Assembly (NCBI RefSeq): GCF_002441855.2
Contig: NZ_CP029487.1
Location: forward strand, 744,001 to 808,000
Direction: 5' to 3'
Length of the DNA stretch: 64,000 bases
From: Eubacterium maltosivorans
GTDB taxonomy: Bacteria; Bacillota; Clostridia; Eubacteriales; Eubacteriaceae
Positions 52,619-61,769 of this stretch are shown piece after piece; position 1 is the stretch's first letter, and the number at the start of each line of letters is the position of its first letter. A program made the position numbers and the translations under genes. The notes under the pieces are model-generated. The model did not search any database, had not been told where the DNA came from, and saw only the letters and a program-made list of their open reading frames with translations.

Positions 52619-54367
52619 CTATTTATGCATCTTTTCCAGAAAATTGGTCCCCTGTTCTGAAAAATTGATCTCACTCCAGTCCCTGCCCAGTTTTTTGGCA
52701 AGGATCTCGATAACCCGCGGCTGACAGAAGCCCCCCTGACATCGGCCCATCCCCGCTCTTGTCCGCCGTTTTATGGCCTCGATAGATGCTGGCATAACCG
52801 GACTGTCGAGTGCCTCCAATATCTCACCCTCAGTGATGGTCTCGCATCGGCAGACAATTCTTCCAAAGGAAGGCTCCCTCTCGATTAGCTTCCTCTTCTC
52901 ATCCGGCGGAAGCTTTCTGAAAAGTGTTTTTGGATTTTCGCGCGGCTGATAATCCTGACGGATTTCAAGCTTTATGCTTTTCTTCTCAAAATCTTTCAAC
53001 ACGATATCCTCAACCATTTTAGCAATGGCTGGCGCCGAGGCCAGCCCGGGCGACTGGATTCCCGCCACATTGATAAAGCCGTCGGTCACCGGAGACATCT
53101 CAATGATAAAATCCTCTTTAAAATCCGCTGCCCGCACGCCTGTAAAAACGCGGATAAGGTCTTGCTGCCCCACGTTCTTGTGCTGGTTGCAGCTCATGGC
53201 ATATTCCAGGCCATCCGGGTCGGTCGCGGTGTCCTCCTTATTCCATACCTCTTTGGCTGACGGGCCAAGAAGGTAATTCCCCTCTGGTGTTTTGCAGCAG
53301 CCTCCGCCCTTCGATTCAGCGTTTTTGATGTTTTTCATCCGGTTTTCAAGAGCGTTTCCCACAAAGCCCATCTGGGGCCTGTAGGGATACTGCTTGGCCT
53401 TATCCAGAATGGCGATGGTTCCCTTTCTTGGATGAATGGTAAAGGAACGGTCTCCCGCCATTTCTGAAAGATCATCGGCGTAAACGCCAGCACAGTTAAT
53501 GACACAGCTGGCCTTGATAATGCCCTTTGGCGTGACCACGCCTTCAACTCTGCCATCATGCCTCAGCACATCACAGACCGGCGTGTTAAACCAGAATTCA
53601 ACACCGTTATGGGCGGCGTTCTCTGCCAGTGCCACGGTGACGTCATAGGGTTCCACATGGGCCAGGCTTGGAAGCCAGACTGCCGCAATGGGCGGATTGT
53701 CTAACTTTCTGAGTTCTGGCTCGATGGCCATTGCCTGCTCGCCGTCGAGCATCTCAATGCCGTCCACACCATTTTCCACACCCTTGTCATAGCGCTCCTT
53801 AAGGGCCGGGATGTAAGCCTCCTCCCATGCAATGTACATCAGGCCGTTCCGCTGAAATACAAACCCCAGCTCATCTGCCCACTTATCATACATCCGGTTT
53901 CCCAATATATTGAGCCTGGCTTTAAGGGTTCCTGTTTTGGCCGCGTGACCCGGATGAATATTTCCATTATTGGCTTTAGATGCACCCGTACAGACGTCAT
54001 CATTCTTTTCGACAACAATAATTTTCAGAGGATACTTAGCCAGCTCTCGCGCAATTCCACAGCCGATGACACCGGCTCCGGCAATGACAATGTCCGCTTC
54101 CCCAACCAGTCCGGCTTCAAAGCCCTTTGCCCGTCCGGTCTGGTAGTCCTTTCTGGGAATCTCCAGTCCCTTTACCCACATATCACTGACGATATTTTTC
54201 ACTCCCGGCACATTGGCTGCCTTGTGTCCCACATCAATTAACTGCTGCCAGTCCCCGCACTCTCCTGCCAGTGTTACGATCTGCCTTTCGTCGACTGAAA
54301 CCTTGATTTCAAGCCAAGGGAACGCTTCCCTGAGCGCTTTTTCTATTGTGTTTTTTATGCTGTTCAT
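52619..54367 (-). CDS. GlpA-like FAD-dependent oxidoreductase with N-terminal BON-like and C-terminal [2Fe-2S] domains
   Basis: A 582-residue protein in three parts. Residues about 10-70 look like a BON domain (IVTLAGECGDWQQL, NVPGVKNIVSDM). The FAD-dependent glycerol-3-phosphate dehydrogenase-like core starts with the dinucleotide motif VIAGAGVIGCGIAREL (about 94). A BFD-type [2Fe-2S] domain ends the protein, with Cys in VCRCET and CQGGFCQ. GlpA normally has no BON domain. The ATG at 54367 has GGGAGAG upstream and a consensus promoter. It is the first gene of the four-gene operon. Confidence 0.87.
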   Translation of the reverse strand: MNSIKNTIEKALREAFPWLEIKVSVDERQIVTLAGECGDWQQLIDVGHKAANVPGVKNIVSDMWVKGLEIPRKDYQTGRAKGFEAGLVGEADIVIAGAGVIGCGIARELAKYPLKIIVVEKNDDVCTGASKANNGNIHPGHAAKTGTLKARLNILGNRMYDKWADELGFVFQRNGLMYIAWEEAYIPALKERYDKGVENGVDGIEMLDGEQAMAIEPELRKLDNPPIAAVWLPSLAHVEPYDVTVALAENAAHNGVEFWFNTPVCDVLRHDGRVEGVVTPKGIIKASCVINCAGVYADDLSEMAGDRSFTIHPRKGTIAILDKAKQYPYRPQMGFVGNALENRMKNIKNAESKGGGCCKTPEGNYLLGPSAKEVWNKEDTATDPDGLEYAMSCNQHKNVGQQDLIRVFTGVRAADFKEDFIIEMSPVTDGFINVAGIQSPGLASAPAIAKMVEDIVLKDFEKKSIKLEIRQDYQPRENPKTLFRKLPPDEKRKLIEREPSFGRIVCRCETITEGEILEALDSPVMPASIEAIKRRTRAGMGRCQGGFCQPRVIEILAKKLGRDWSEINFSEQGTNFLEKMHK

Positions 54368-54421
54368 ACTTCTCTCTCCCACGTCAGCCGTTTGTGTCCA
54401 TTTAGGTTTATTTTTAAGGAC

Positions 54422-54450
54422 ATATTAGGACATTTTTTCTTTTTTGTCAA
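54422..54450 (-). promoter_or_regulatory. promoter of the glycerol/polyol operon
   Basis: TTGACA (54445-54450), 17 bp, TAATAT (54422-54427). ATGTCC occurs twice around the -10 and GGACA occurs further downstream, so DeoR-family operators may overlap it. Confidence 0.8.
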
Positions 54451-54503
54451 GGCTTTTTTGGTTTATGTTTCCTTTTTGAACATTTCTTAAGTTTTTTTGC
54501 ACT

Positions 54504-54551
54504 AAAAAAACCGGTATGGGAAATTTCCGTATTTTCCCATACCGGTTTTAT
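54504..54551. terminator. intrinsic terminator of the DeoR-family regulator gene
   Basis: A 17-bp perfect stem (54507-54523 / 54533-54549) with a 9-nt loop has T-runs on both strands. Confidence 0.88.
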
Positions 54552-54557
54552 CATTTG

Positions 54558-55322
54558 TTATTCAGCAATTATGACGGTCAGCCCCATTTCTTCATAGTGC
54601 TTGACCATTTCTTTGTCTGCCTCTGCATCGGTCACCAGGACGTCGCCTGGGTGCAGTGTTGACACATTAATGAAATCACGTTTAAAGAGCTTGCCAGAGT
54701 CCATGAGTGCCACCAGCCTTTTGGAATGGCTCGCAAGCTGCCGGTATACACCGTACTCCGCCGGGCCGCGGTGGAAAAGGTTTCCCTGTTCATCCACTGT
54801 TGTGGCGGATACAAAGGCCAGGTCAAAGTAAAAATCCCGAAGTGTGTTTTCCGCAATGGTGCCTGAAGTACTGAGGGTATGCTTTGTGATTTCTCCACCC
54901 ACCAGAAATATCCCGATCTCACTGCGGCTGTTGAGCTGGTTGACCACTGTGACCGAATCGGTTACAACATAAAGCCGCTTGGTATTGTCAATATGCTCTG
55001 TAAAATGATAGAGTGATGAACCGGCGCCGATAAAAATCTTCTGACCATGCTCGATGAGGCCTGTGGCCTTGAGCCCCATTCGTTTCTTTTTCTCTGCCTC
55101 GATGTTCAGACGAAGCTCCAGAGGCTTTTCTCTGAGAATATCCTCCTTGACAAGCTGTGCCCCGCCATGAGTCCTCAAAAGCTCTCCCTCGGATTCCAGA
55201 AGCTCCAGATCCCTGCGGATGGTCTTCGTAGTTACCTGAAAAATTTCACTGAGCTGGGAAACGCTAACGGTCCCCTGCTGTTGCAATAGCTGAATAATTT
55301 GTTCTAATCGTGGATTTTTCAA
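54558..55322 (-). CDS. DeoR-family transcriptional regulator (GlpR-like)
   Basis: A 254-residue repressor. An N-terminal helix-turn-helix (QGTVSVSQLSEIFQVTTKTIRRDLELLE) precedes a sugar-phosphate-sensing domain with GAGSSLYHFTEHI and FVSATTVDEQGNLFHR. Its position before the glycerol operon suggests that it controls it, sensing glycerol 3-phosphate or a related phosphate. Confidence 0.93.
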   Translation of the reverse strand: MKNPRLEQIIQLLQQQGTVSVSQLSEIFQVTTKTIRRDLELLESEGELLRTHGGAQLVKEDILREKPLELRLNIEAEKKKRMGLKATGLIEHGQKIFIGAGSSLYHFTEHIDNTKRLYVVTDSVTVVNQLNSRSEIGIFLVGGEITKHTLSTSGTIAENTLRDFYFDLAFVSATTVDEQGNLFHRGPAEYGVYRQLASHSKRLVALMDSGKLFKRDFINVSTLHPGDVLVTDAEADKEMVKHYEEMGLTVIIAE

Positions 55323-55345
55323 CGTTCTCCCTCCTCTATTGGTTA

Positions 55346-55374
55346 AGCATAGCCTAAGTTATTTTAAAAGTCAA
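55346..55374 (-). promoter_or_regulatory. promoter of the DeoR-family regulator
   Basis: TTGACT (55369-55374), 17 bp, TATGCT (55346-55351), 23 bp before the start codon. Confidence 0.75.
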
Positions 55375-55385
55375 GGGGCGCAGAC

Positions 55386-55418
55386 GGTGAAGATACGTCG
55401 AAACGACGTACCTTCACC
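55386..55418 (-). other. stable hairpin after the CDF exporter gene
   Basis: A 15-bp stem with a 3-nt loop and one wobble pair on the minus strand follows the CDF stop codon within 10 bp. It has no T-run, so it may protect the 3' end or end transcription with help. Confidence 0.6.
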
Positions 55419-55425
55419 GATGGAT

Positions 55426-56364
55426 TTACTGGTCCTTTGTTTTTTCCTCCACGACCGGGTCAATATGGATTGTGACATCACAGTGGCACTGGCTTTTAAG
55501 CTCGTCCTCAATACTGGTAATAATCTCGTGGGCGGTAACCATGTCCAGCTGGCTAGACATTTCCACATGCAGGGAGACATCGGCGTGTGCCGGGCCATAG
55601 TCGTGAATGAGCAGCTCATGCATGCCCCTTATCTCTGGATGGGACATGACGATTCGGTGAATTTTCTCCACAAAGCCCTCATCGGGAGGCGCGCCAATCA
55701 GGGGCTGAACCGAGTCCTTTGCAGATTTAATACCTGTTATCAGAATAAAGGCCGCCACAATTACACCCATATATCCGTCCAGATCATAGCCTGTAAAATA
55801 ATTGATGGCCATACCGATCAGTACCACCAGTGTGGCCAGGCTGTCGCTGATACTGTCCAAGGCTGTGGCCTCCATGGCTGAAGAATTGATTCTCTGGCCC
55901 AGCTTCCGGTTAAACAAAAACATCCAGAGCTTCACTAAAATCGAAGCGATCAAAATGACAAAAACCACAAGGCTTACCGAGGTCTCCGCCGGGTTTAAAA
56001 TCCGTTCTGCGGACGATTTAAGCAGCTCAACCCCCATAAGGATAATGGCAACGGATATAAACAGTGCGCTGAGGTACTCGATGCGTCCATGGCCGTAAGG
56101 GTGCCCGTGATCAGCAGGCTTTCCCGCCATTTTAAAGCCCAGCAGTGTGATGATGGAAGAACCGGCGTCCGACAGGTTATTGACCGCATCGGCCACAATG
56201 GAGATGGCACCTGTCACAAAGCCCAGCACAAGCTTTCCTAAAAACAACAGCAGATTGCAGGCAATGCCTACACCGCCGCTTAATACACCGTAGACCTGAC
56301 GGACATCCGGATCTCCGGTTTTATCGCCCTCTTTAATAAACAGGCGTACCAGTAAACGGGTCAT
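55426..56364 (-). CDS. CDF family cation efflux transporter
   Basis: A 312-residue exporter with six helices. Metal-site residues appear in helix 2 (DAVNNLSDAGSS) and helix 5 (ALDSISDSLAT), and a cytoplasmic dimer domain with ADVSLHVEMSSQLD follows. The HPYGHGRIEYLSALF segment is typical. CDF proteins export Zn2+, Fe2+ or Mn2+; the metal cannot be fixed from sequence. Confidence 0.93.
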   Translation of the reverse strand: MTRLLVRLFIKEGDKTGDPDVRQVYGVLSGGVGIACNLLLFLGKLVLGFVTGAISIVADAVNNLSDAGSSIITLLGFKMAGKPADHGHPYGHGRIEYLSALFISVAIILMGVELLKSSAERILNPAETSVSLVVFVILIASILVKLWMFLFNRKLGQRINSSAMEATALDSISDSLATLVVLIGMAINYFTGYDLDGYMGVIVAAFILITGIKSAKDSVQPLIGAPPDEGFVEKIHRIVMSHPEIRGMHELLIHDYGPAHADVSLHVEMSSQLDMVTAHEIITSIEDELKSQCHCDVTIHIDPVVEEKTKDQ

Positions 56365-56385
56365 TAATTACTTCCTTTCTCAGTC

Positions 56386-56418
56386 AAAAAAGAGCCGCCG
56401 CACCCTGTGCAGCAGCTC
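56386..56418 (-). terminator. intrinsic terminator of the ridA gene
   Basis: A 12-bp stem with two wobble pairs on the minus strand is followed by TTTTTT. On the plus strand the same two positions would be mismatches, so the direction is clear. Confidence 0.85.
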
Positions 56419-56426
56419 TCCATTCA

Positions 56427-56801
56427 TTATTTTACCGCAATAAATTCAATCTCGACCTTGGCATCCTTGGGTATTCTGGCTGCCTGCACACAGGAACGGG
56501 CCGGCTGGTTTTCTGTAAAATACTCGCCGTAAATGTCGTTCAGCACAGTAAAATTGGCAAGATCATCGACAAAAATTGTGGTTTTAACCACATCAGAATA
56601 GTCATATCCTGCTTCTTTTAACACTGCGCCCATGTTGAGCATCACCTGTTTTGCCTGGGCCTCAAAGGCTTCCGGCATTTCGCCTGTGGCCGGATCAATC
56701 CCCAGCTGCCCGGAGGCGTACAGGGTGCCGTCTACTACCAGCGCCTGAGAATATGGGCCAAGGGCCGCAGGGGCTTTATCTGTTGCTACTTTTGTTTTCA
56801 T
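56427..56801 (-). CDS. ridA: RidA family enamine/imine deaminase
   Basis: A 124-residue RidA protein that hydrolyses reactive enamines from PLP enzymes. DKAPAALGPYSQALVVDGTLYASGQLG, the VVKTTIFVDDL segment and RSCVQAARIPKDAKVEIEFIA are the family core, with the substrate-binding Arg. The ATG at 56801 has AGGAGAG upstream. The gene overlaps the preceding PsiE-like gene by 26 bp. Confidence 0.95.
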   Translation of the reverse strand: MKTKVATDKAPAALGPYSQALVVDGTLYASGQLGIDPATGEMPEAFEAQAKQVMLNMGAVLKEAGYDYSDVVKTTIFVDDLANFTVLNDIYGEYFTENQPARSCVQAARIPKDAKVEIEFIAVK

Positions 56802-57327
56802 GATTGTTCTCTCCTTTGTCGTCACTTAAAATGTTTTCCGCGCCTTCAGAAAGCGCTAAAATGCTGTCATCTGCTGGTGCTTCGTGCTTTTTAAAGCGAT
56901 GCTTAAACCACATCAGTCCACCCTGCGACATACCTTCTCCGCCCTCTCCGTCATCAAAGGTTGAGACAAACAGGAAACGCCGGATGGCAAACAGGATGGC
57001 GATGGATATAATACTCATCAAATTTTCGAAGGGCGTGGTATGCTCAACGATCAGTTCCCTGGCAATGGCAAACAGCAAAACCTCTATAACCGACGCGGTG
57101 GAGTGCTTGATCAGCATTTTAAGAAACTCAATGCCAATGAGCGTGTTAAAAGCATAGCCCAAAAACACCCGGAAGGCCTGAGAATCGCCGTAATTTCCTA
57201 TAAACTGCCAAAGATCGGGAATCAGAGCAAGGGCTGAAATAATAATGGCAATGGCGATGAGGATGGCGATAAAAATCTCCAGTACCCGCACAAAGCCCAA
57301 AAGCTTATTTTGAATTTTATGTTGCAT
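56776..57327 (-). CDS. PsiE-like membrane protein
   Basis: A 183-residue protein with four hydrophobic helices and the segments FNTLIGIEFLKMLIKHS and ARELIVEH, matching phosphate-starvation-inducible PsiE (PF06146). The role is unknown. The C-terminal 50 residues are polar and probably cytoplasmic. It overlaps ridA. Confidence 0.85.
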   Translation of the reverse strand: MQHKIQNKLLGFVRVLEIFIAILIAIAIIISALALIPDLWQFIGNYGDSQAFRVFLGYAFNTLIGIEFLKMLIKHSTASVIEVLLFAIARELIVEHTTPFENLMSIISIAILFAIRRFLFVSTFDDGEGGEGMSQGGLMWFKHRFKKHEAPADDSILALSEGAENILSDDKGENNHENKSSNR

Positions 57328-57380
57328 TGTCTCCTCCTGTTTATGGTTCCCACTGCATTATACCATAATCAGCCCCTGTC

Positions 57381-59201
57381 TTAAAGCATATCTCCATTAT
57401 TTTCATCCAGCAGGGCGCTTTCTTTCTTCTTGCGCCGCAGATGATACACATCATAACCCATGAGCAGCAGCAAAGCGCCACCCATCACACCGGCAAATAC
57501 CATAAACAGCTGGCGCATAAACAGCACCGTCTCCCACTTCATGGGACTGCCATAGATAAACGGAAAGGCACAGATGAATGAAAAGACCGTAAAGGCCATG
57601 AACAGCCCAATATACGCTTTTTTCCAGGGCTTTGCCTGGGGCGTACAGCCCATATACTTAAACAGATAGGCCACTCCCAGCATCAGGAAAGGAATCATCG
57701 GGAAATAGTGATATAAAAAGGTGTCCCGCGTGATAAAAAGCCAGGGAATCATCTGGGAAAAGTAACCAACACCGATGACGATACCGGCAGAATGGCGTTT
57801 CCATATACCATGGACCAGCGCAAAGGCTGTGCCAAAAAGGCCAATTCCCCAGACCATAGGGTTTCCGGTCGCGTAAAGATAAATGGTTTCCGGCGCCTTC
57901 TGATAGTAGTAAAACACTGGTTTTAAAGCCAGGAACCAGGTATACCATTTGGAGGAATAGGGATGGTGGTAATGGGTCGAAGCCCCGGTGTGATAACCAA
58001 ACATCTGCTGCTGATGGCCGAAAAACACATCGAAAAATCCTTTATCGGGTATGGTATCCGCATAAGGAATATAGGACAGTGTGTAAATGGTCACCGGAAC
58101 AACAATAAAAGCCAGGCAGCAGAAAAAAGACTCACCGAGTCTTTGCCGCCGGACACTTTTGCCGCCCTTTACCATATCCCGGATAAACCAGTAAAAATAC
58201 AGAACTGCCAGTCCGAGCGCCGCATAACAGCCTGACCACTTGGTGCCAATGGCAAGGCCGGTAAAAATCCCGCTGAGCAGCAAAAACACATACCGGGCTG
58301 GCCTTGATGTGCTGATGTGAAAAAAGTACAGGAAGGTATACATAGCCAGAATAAAAAAGACAAGAAAGGCGTCCAGGGTTCCGATCCGTGTCTGTGTATA
58401 ATGCAAAAAATCGAAAGCCAGCAGCAATGTGGCAATACCAGACCATAGCGGTGATTTAAAAAGCGCCTTGCCGAAAAAATAGATCAGAGGCAGCATGGCG
58501 ATACCAAAAAGCACCTGCATAAAGCGAAAGCCAAAGGGCGTTCTGCCAAAAAGATCCATTCCTAGGCCAATGATCAGCCGGCCCACAGGGGGATGATCCA
58601 TTTCAGCCACACTCAGGCCATCCTGCATTTCCAGCGCCGAGGCGGGAAAATAGCTCTCGTCAAAGTAAGCGCTGTTCAGGCGATCTGAGGTGATCCGCAC
58701 TGTCTCCGGCTCATCCAGAAGCCTCGCGGAACCTTCGTTAAGGGGCGTTGACGCCAGCCTGTTCCCATTATCGTCATAGAATGCCACCTCACTCAGTACC
58801 AGGCGGTTGGCGGTATCCAGCTTTTTAACTTTGATGTACCGGGTATTCTCATCCGTGTTCAGCAGATAGTGGTACCAGATCATGGCCGCTGTATAGTCGG
58901 TGTCGTCGTCCCGGGTATCAAAGGCCTGTTTCCAGTTCACGCCATCATCTGAGCATAATATCTGTATGCCCACATATTTTGAGGAATCATTAACTGTTGG
59001 ATACAGCGCGATGGACGCCGGCTGCTTCTGAAGCTCAAATTCCGCGGCGGGGGTCCCCTCCTCCATATCATAATAGGTCTGGGGCTCAACTCTTGAGCCC
59101 AGATTCCAGTAGCCTACAACGCTGTAAATCAGGATTACAGCCACCAGAAAAATGATTTCCTTTTTACTGAGATGATAGAACTTTTCTGTCATTTTGATCA
59201 T
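57381..59201 (-). CDS. PMT-like phospholipid-carrier glycosyltransferase
   Basis: A 606-residue GT-C membrane enzyme. After an N-terminal extracellular region the DHPPVGRLIIGLGMDLFG loop carries the acidic catalytic site of protein mannosyltransferases (PF02366). About ten or more helices follow. It would move a sugar from a lipid carrier onto a protein or polymer outside the cell. Two start codons, 59201 and 59192, are both plausible relative to AAAGGA. It overlaps the upstream membrane protein gene by 38 bp. Confidence 0.82.
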   Translation of the reverse strand: MIKMTEKFYHLSKKEIIFLVAVILIYSVVGYWNLGSRVEPQTYYDMEEGTPAAEFELQKQPASIALYPTVNDSSKYVGIQILCSDDGVNWKQAFDTRDDDTDYTAAMIWYHYLLNTDENTRYIKVKKLDTANRLVLSEVAFYDDNGNRLASTPLNEGSARLLDEPETVRITSDRLNSAYFDESYFPASALEMQDGLSVAEMDHPPVGRLIIGLGMDLFGRTPFGFRFMQVLFGIAMLPLIYFFGKALFKSPLWSGIATLLLAFDFLHYTQTRIGTLDAFLVFFILAMYTFLYFFHISTSRPARYVFLLLSGIFTGLAIGTKWSGCYAALGLAVLYFYWFIRDMVKGGKSVRRQRLGESFFCCLAFIVVPVTIYTLSYIPYADTIPDKGFFDVFFGHQQQMFGYHTGASTHYHHPYSSKWYTWFLALKPVFYYYQKAPETIYLYATGNPMVWGIGLFGTAFALVHGIWKRHSAGIVIGVGYFSQMIPWLFITRDTFLYHYFPMIPFLMLGVAYLFKYMGCTPQAKPWKKAYIGLFMAFTVFSFICAFPFIYGSPMKWETVLFMRQLFMVFAGVMGGALLLLMGYDVYHLRRKKKESALLDENNGDML

Positions 59202-60798
59202 TTTCCTTTCTTTTATTTTTAAAAAGCAGGGCTATCCCCACAATGACCCCCATGAGGCTGATGGCCTCACTGACACGCCGGAGGGGCGTTCCCTTGTATT
59301 GGACAATCAACGTACCGGTTTCATAAACTGCTACTTCTGCCATGCCATTTATGTTTCGATAAATCTCGACACGATTGCCATTAAGCATGGCTTCATATCC
59401 ACTATAATAAATAAGCGGCAGCTCGTTTGAACTGTTTCGTTCTAATTTTATTTCATACAAACCATAATTAGTGCGTTTTGCAGTGTTCTGATGGTATTTC
59501 TGTGATTCCTGGATGTGTGATAAAGTGACATTCTCCGGTAAATACTCACATCCTGCGGCAAAGGTGGGATATGTATTGACAACCATCTGCGCATAATTCT
59601 TATAAGTATACGCAACATTTACAAAATATGCTATGAGCATGATTCCAGCTGCGATGGCTGCGATGATCACCTGGTTTTCCCTTTTTTCTGTCATGCTCTC
59701 AATAATCCTGCCAGAAGCAAAGCACCAGAATACCGAGATAAACAGATAGAACCGCCATGGAAACTGAAGGGTTGACAGTACATTCTCAAACAAATGCCAG
59801 GGAAAATATACCGATGCACAGAACAGCAGAAGCAGGCCAGACAGCGAAAGAATCTGTACCAGCCTGTCACTTCTGTTAAAAAACAGACCCGCTATTACCA
59901 GCAGTGTCAGCGCCAGACCAATCCCCGCCGGCGGTACATATTTTTCGCCGATGCTTTGGGGTATTGCCAGAATTAAATTTTTAAAAGGCACGGCCCAGTC
60001 CGAAATATTCCCGAGCAGTCCGGTATCGCCCCAAACAGGATTAACCACCAGCTGTTCCAGCATGGGCAGCAGAAAAAACAAAGTCAGGACAATGCTCCAA
60101 AGCGCTGCTTTCCCAAGTGCCGCCAGCCTTTTCGGCTCGCGGGCCAGCCTTGGTATATTGAACAGCAGAAAGACAGCGGCGAATCCCCCCATCAGCACGG
60201 CAGTCAGGACGTGTGAAAGCACCAGACCGCTAAAGCCGCTGAACAGCAGGGGCCACTTCTCCTTCTCGCCGTAAACCACCTGCCAGAAGCCTGCCACAAT
60301 AAGCGGCAGAAAGACAAAGGCCAGAAGCTCCCCCACCGACGACCGCTGATAAAGGTCAGTGGTGTGAAAGGAACACAGGAGGTAAAGCACAGTAGAAGCC
60401 GAGGCCGCAAAATCAGACCGCCATACCGATTTGACCGAAAGGTACATGGTGCAGGCCATAGCGCCTGTGAGCAAAATCAGAAAAGTCTTGTAGGCCGTGA
60501 TGGCCGGCATGCCCAAAAGCGACAGTACTGCCGGAATATACAAAAAGAAATCCGGATAAAAAAGCCCGTTGCCATAGCCGTAGCCATTAAAGTAATCGGC
60601 ATAGACTCCTGGTAAGAAAATGCCATTTTTAAGACCTTCTGCGATCGAGACGACCCTTGAAAGATGGAAGCTTGCATCATTTCCAAAGGGGATGCCTTCC
60701 TTAAGAAGCAAGGGCAGCACCACTGCCAAAGCTGCCAGAAAAGGGATACTCCACCAAAGAATTTGTTTATTTTTTATAAAGAATTTTTTAGATTCCAT
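59164..60798 (-). CDS. large polytopic membrane protein of the PTPS-related / YfhO-like GT-C type
   Basis: A 544-residue membrane protein with about twelve helices. The first extracellular loop GIPFGNDASFHLSRVVSIAEGL is typical of the PTPS-related glycosyltransferase-like family (PF10131). The C-terminal part is an extracellular beta-rich domain and a last helix. It is paired with the PMT-like enzyme, so both may modify a surface glycan. The substrate is unknown. Confidence 0.8.
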   Translation of the reverse strand: MESKKFFIKNKQILWWSIPFLAALAVVLPLLLKEGIPFGNDASFHLSRVVSIAEGLKNGIFLPGVYADYFNGYGYGNGLFYPDFFLYIPAVLSLLGMPAITAYKTFLILLTGAMACTMYLSVKSVWRSDFAASASTVLYLLCSFHTTDLYQRSSVGELLAFVFLPLIVAGFWQVVYGEKEKWPLLFSGFSGLVLSHVLTAVLMGGFAAVFLLFNIPRLAREPKRLAALGKAALWSIVLTLFFLLPMLEQLVVNPVWGDTGLLGNISDWAVPFKNLILAIPQSIGEKYVPPAGIGLALTLLVIAGLFFNRSDRLVQILSLSGLLLLFCASVYFPWHLFENVLSTLQFPWRFYLFISVFWCFASGRIIESMTEKRENQVIIAAIAAGIMLIAYFVNVAYTYKNYAQMVVNTYPTFAAGCEYLPENVTLSHIQESQKYHQNTAKRTNYGLYEIKLERNSSNELPLIYYSGYEAMLNGNRVEIYRNINGMAEVAVYETGTLIVQYKGTPLRRVSEAISLMGVIVGIALLFKNKRKENDQNDRKVLSSQ

Positions 60799-60908
60799 TC
60801 TTTTCTCTCATTCTTTCCTCTCATTATTATACCAATCTGACTGCGATTTGTAAAACCAATGATTTTGTAAAGCTTCGGTTAAATTCCGTTAACTCTTTGT
60901 TAAGTCTA

Positions 60909-60937
60909 TTGAATTGTGGGATTTTTAGATTTAAAAT
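60909..60937 (+). promoter_or_regulatory. candidate promoter of the ABC importer operon
   Basis: TTGAAT (60909-60914), 17 bp, TAAAAT (60932-60937), 77 bp before the ATPase start. Confidence 0.55.
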
Positions 60938-61013
60938 ACGCCTAGGCTTTTGAAAGAACGCTTTTATCCAATAAGCCATTTGTTTTAACCAAAATGTTAA
61001 GGAGTATAACACT

Positions 61014-61769
61014 ATGTTAAGTTTAAGAAATGTAAAGAAGGCCTATGACGGCACAGAAATCCTGAAAGGCATTACACTCGATATCGGAAAGGGCGAAATT
61101 GTTTCCATTCTCGGCCCATCCGGCGGCGGTAAAACCACCCTCCTCAACCTGATTCTCGGCATCACCGACATTGATGAGGGACAGCTTTTGTACGATGGTG
61201 AGGATATCACCCATGTACCCATGGAACAGCGTGACTTCAACATTGTTTTTCAGGACTATGCCCTGTTCCCCAACCTGAATGCCTACAATAATATCGTATA
61301 CGGACTCAAAAACAAGCCGGGTATTTCAACTCAGGAGGAGGTTGACGAGCTCATCGACCTTCTGGATCTCAGACCGCATCTGGACAAACCCATTGACCAG
61401 CTCTCCGGCGGGCAAAAACAGCGTGTGGCCCTGGCCCGTACCCTGGTCATGAAGCCAAAGGTGTTATTACTGGACGAACCGCTGAGCGCGCTGGACGGGG
61501 TTATCAAAGAATCCATCAAGGAGCGGATCAAAACAGTTGCCAAGGAATTTGATCTGACGACCATCATTGTAACACATGACCCTGAAGAAGCCCTTACTTT
61601 ATCGGACCGGGTGCTCATTTTAAACGGCGGCAAAATTTCACAATACGCCGAGCCGCAGGAAATCATCACGAAGCCCGGCAACAGCTTTGTTCAGGAGTTT
61701 ATTCTCAACCAGCTCATGATCAAGCGCAACAATATCTTCTCACTGTTCGGAGAATGCTATGCCCAGTAA
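61014..61769 (+). CDS. ABC importer ATP-binding protein (Fe3+/phosphonate/polyamine type)
   Basis: A 251-residue ATPase with Walker A GPSGGGKTT, Q-loop VFQDYALFPNL, signature LSGGQKQR, Walker B VLLLDEPLSALD and the H-loop THD. It lacks the C-terminal regulatory domain of PotA/FbpC proteins. AAGGAG precedes the ATG. It overlaps the permease gene by 11 bp. Confidence 0.93.
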   Translation: MLSLRNVKKAYDGTEILKGITLDIGKGEIVSILGPSGGGKTTLLNLILGITDIDEGQLLYDGEDITHVPMEQRDFNIVFQDYALFPNLNAYNNIVYGLKNKPGISTQEEVDELIDLLDLRPHLDKPIDQLSGGQKQRVALARTLVMKPKVLLLDEPLSALDGVIKESIKERIKTVAKEFDLTTIIVTHDPEEALTLSDRVLILNGGKISQYAEPQEIITKPGNSFVQEFILNQLMIKRNNIFSLFGECYAQ

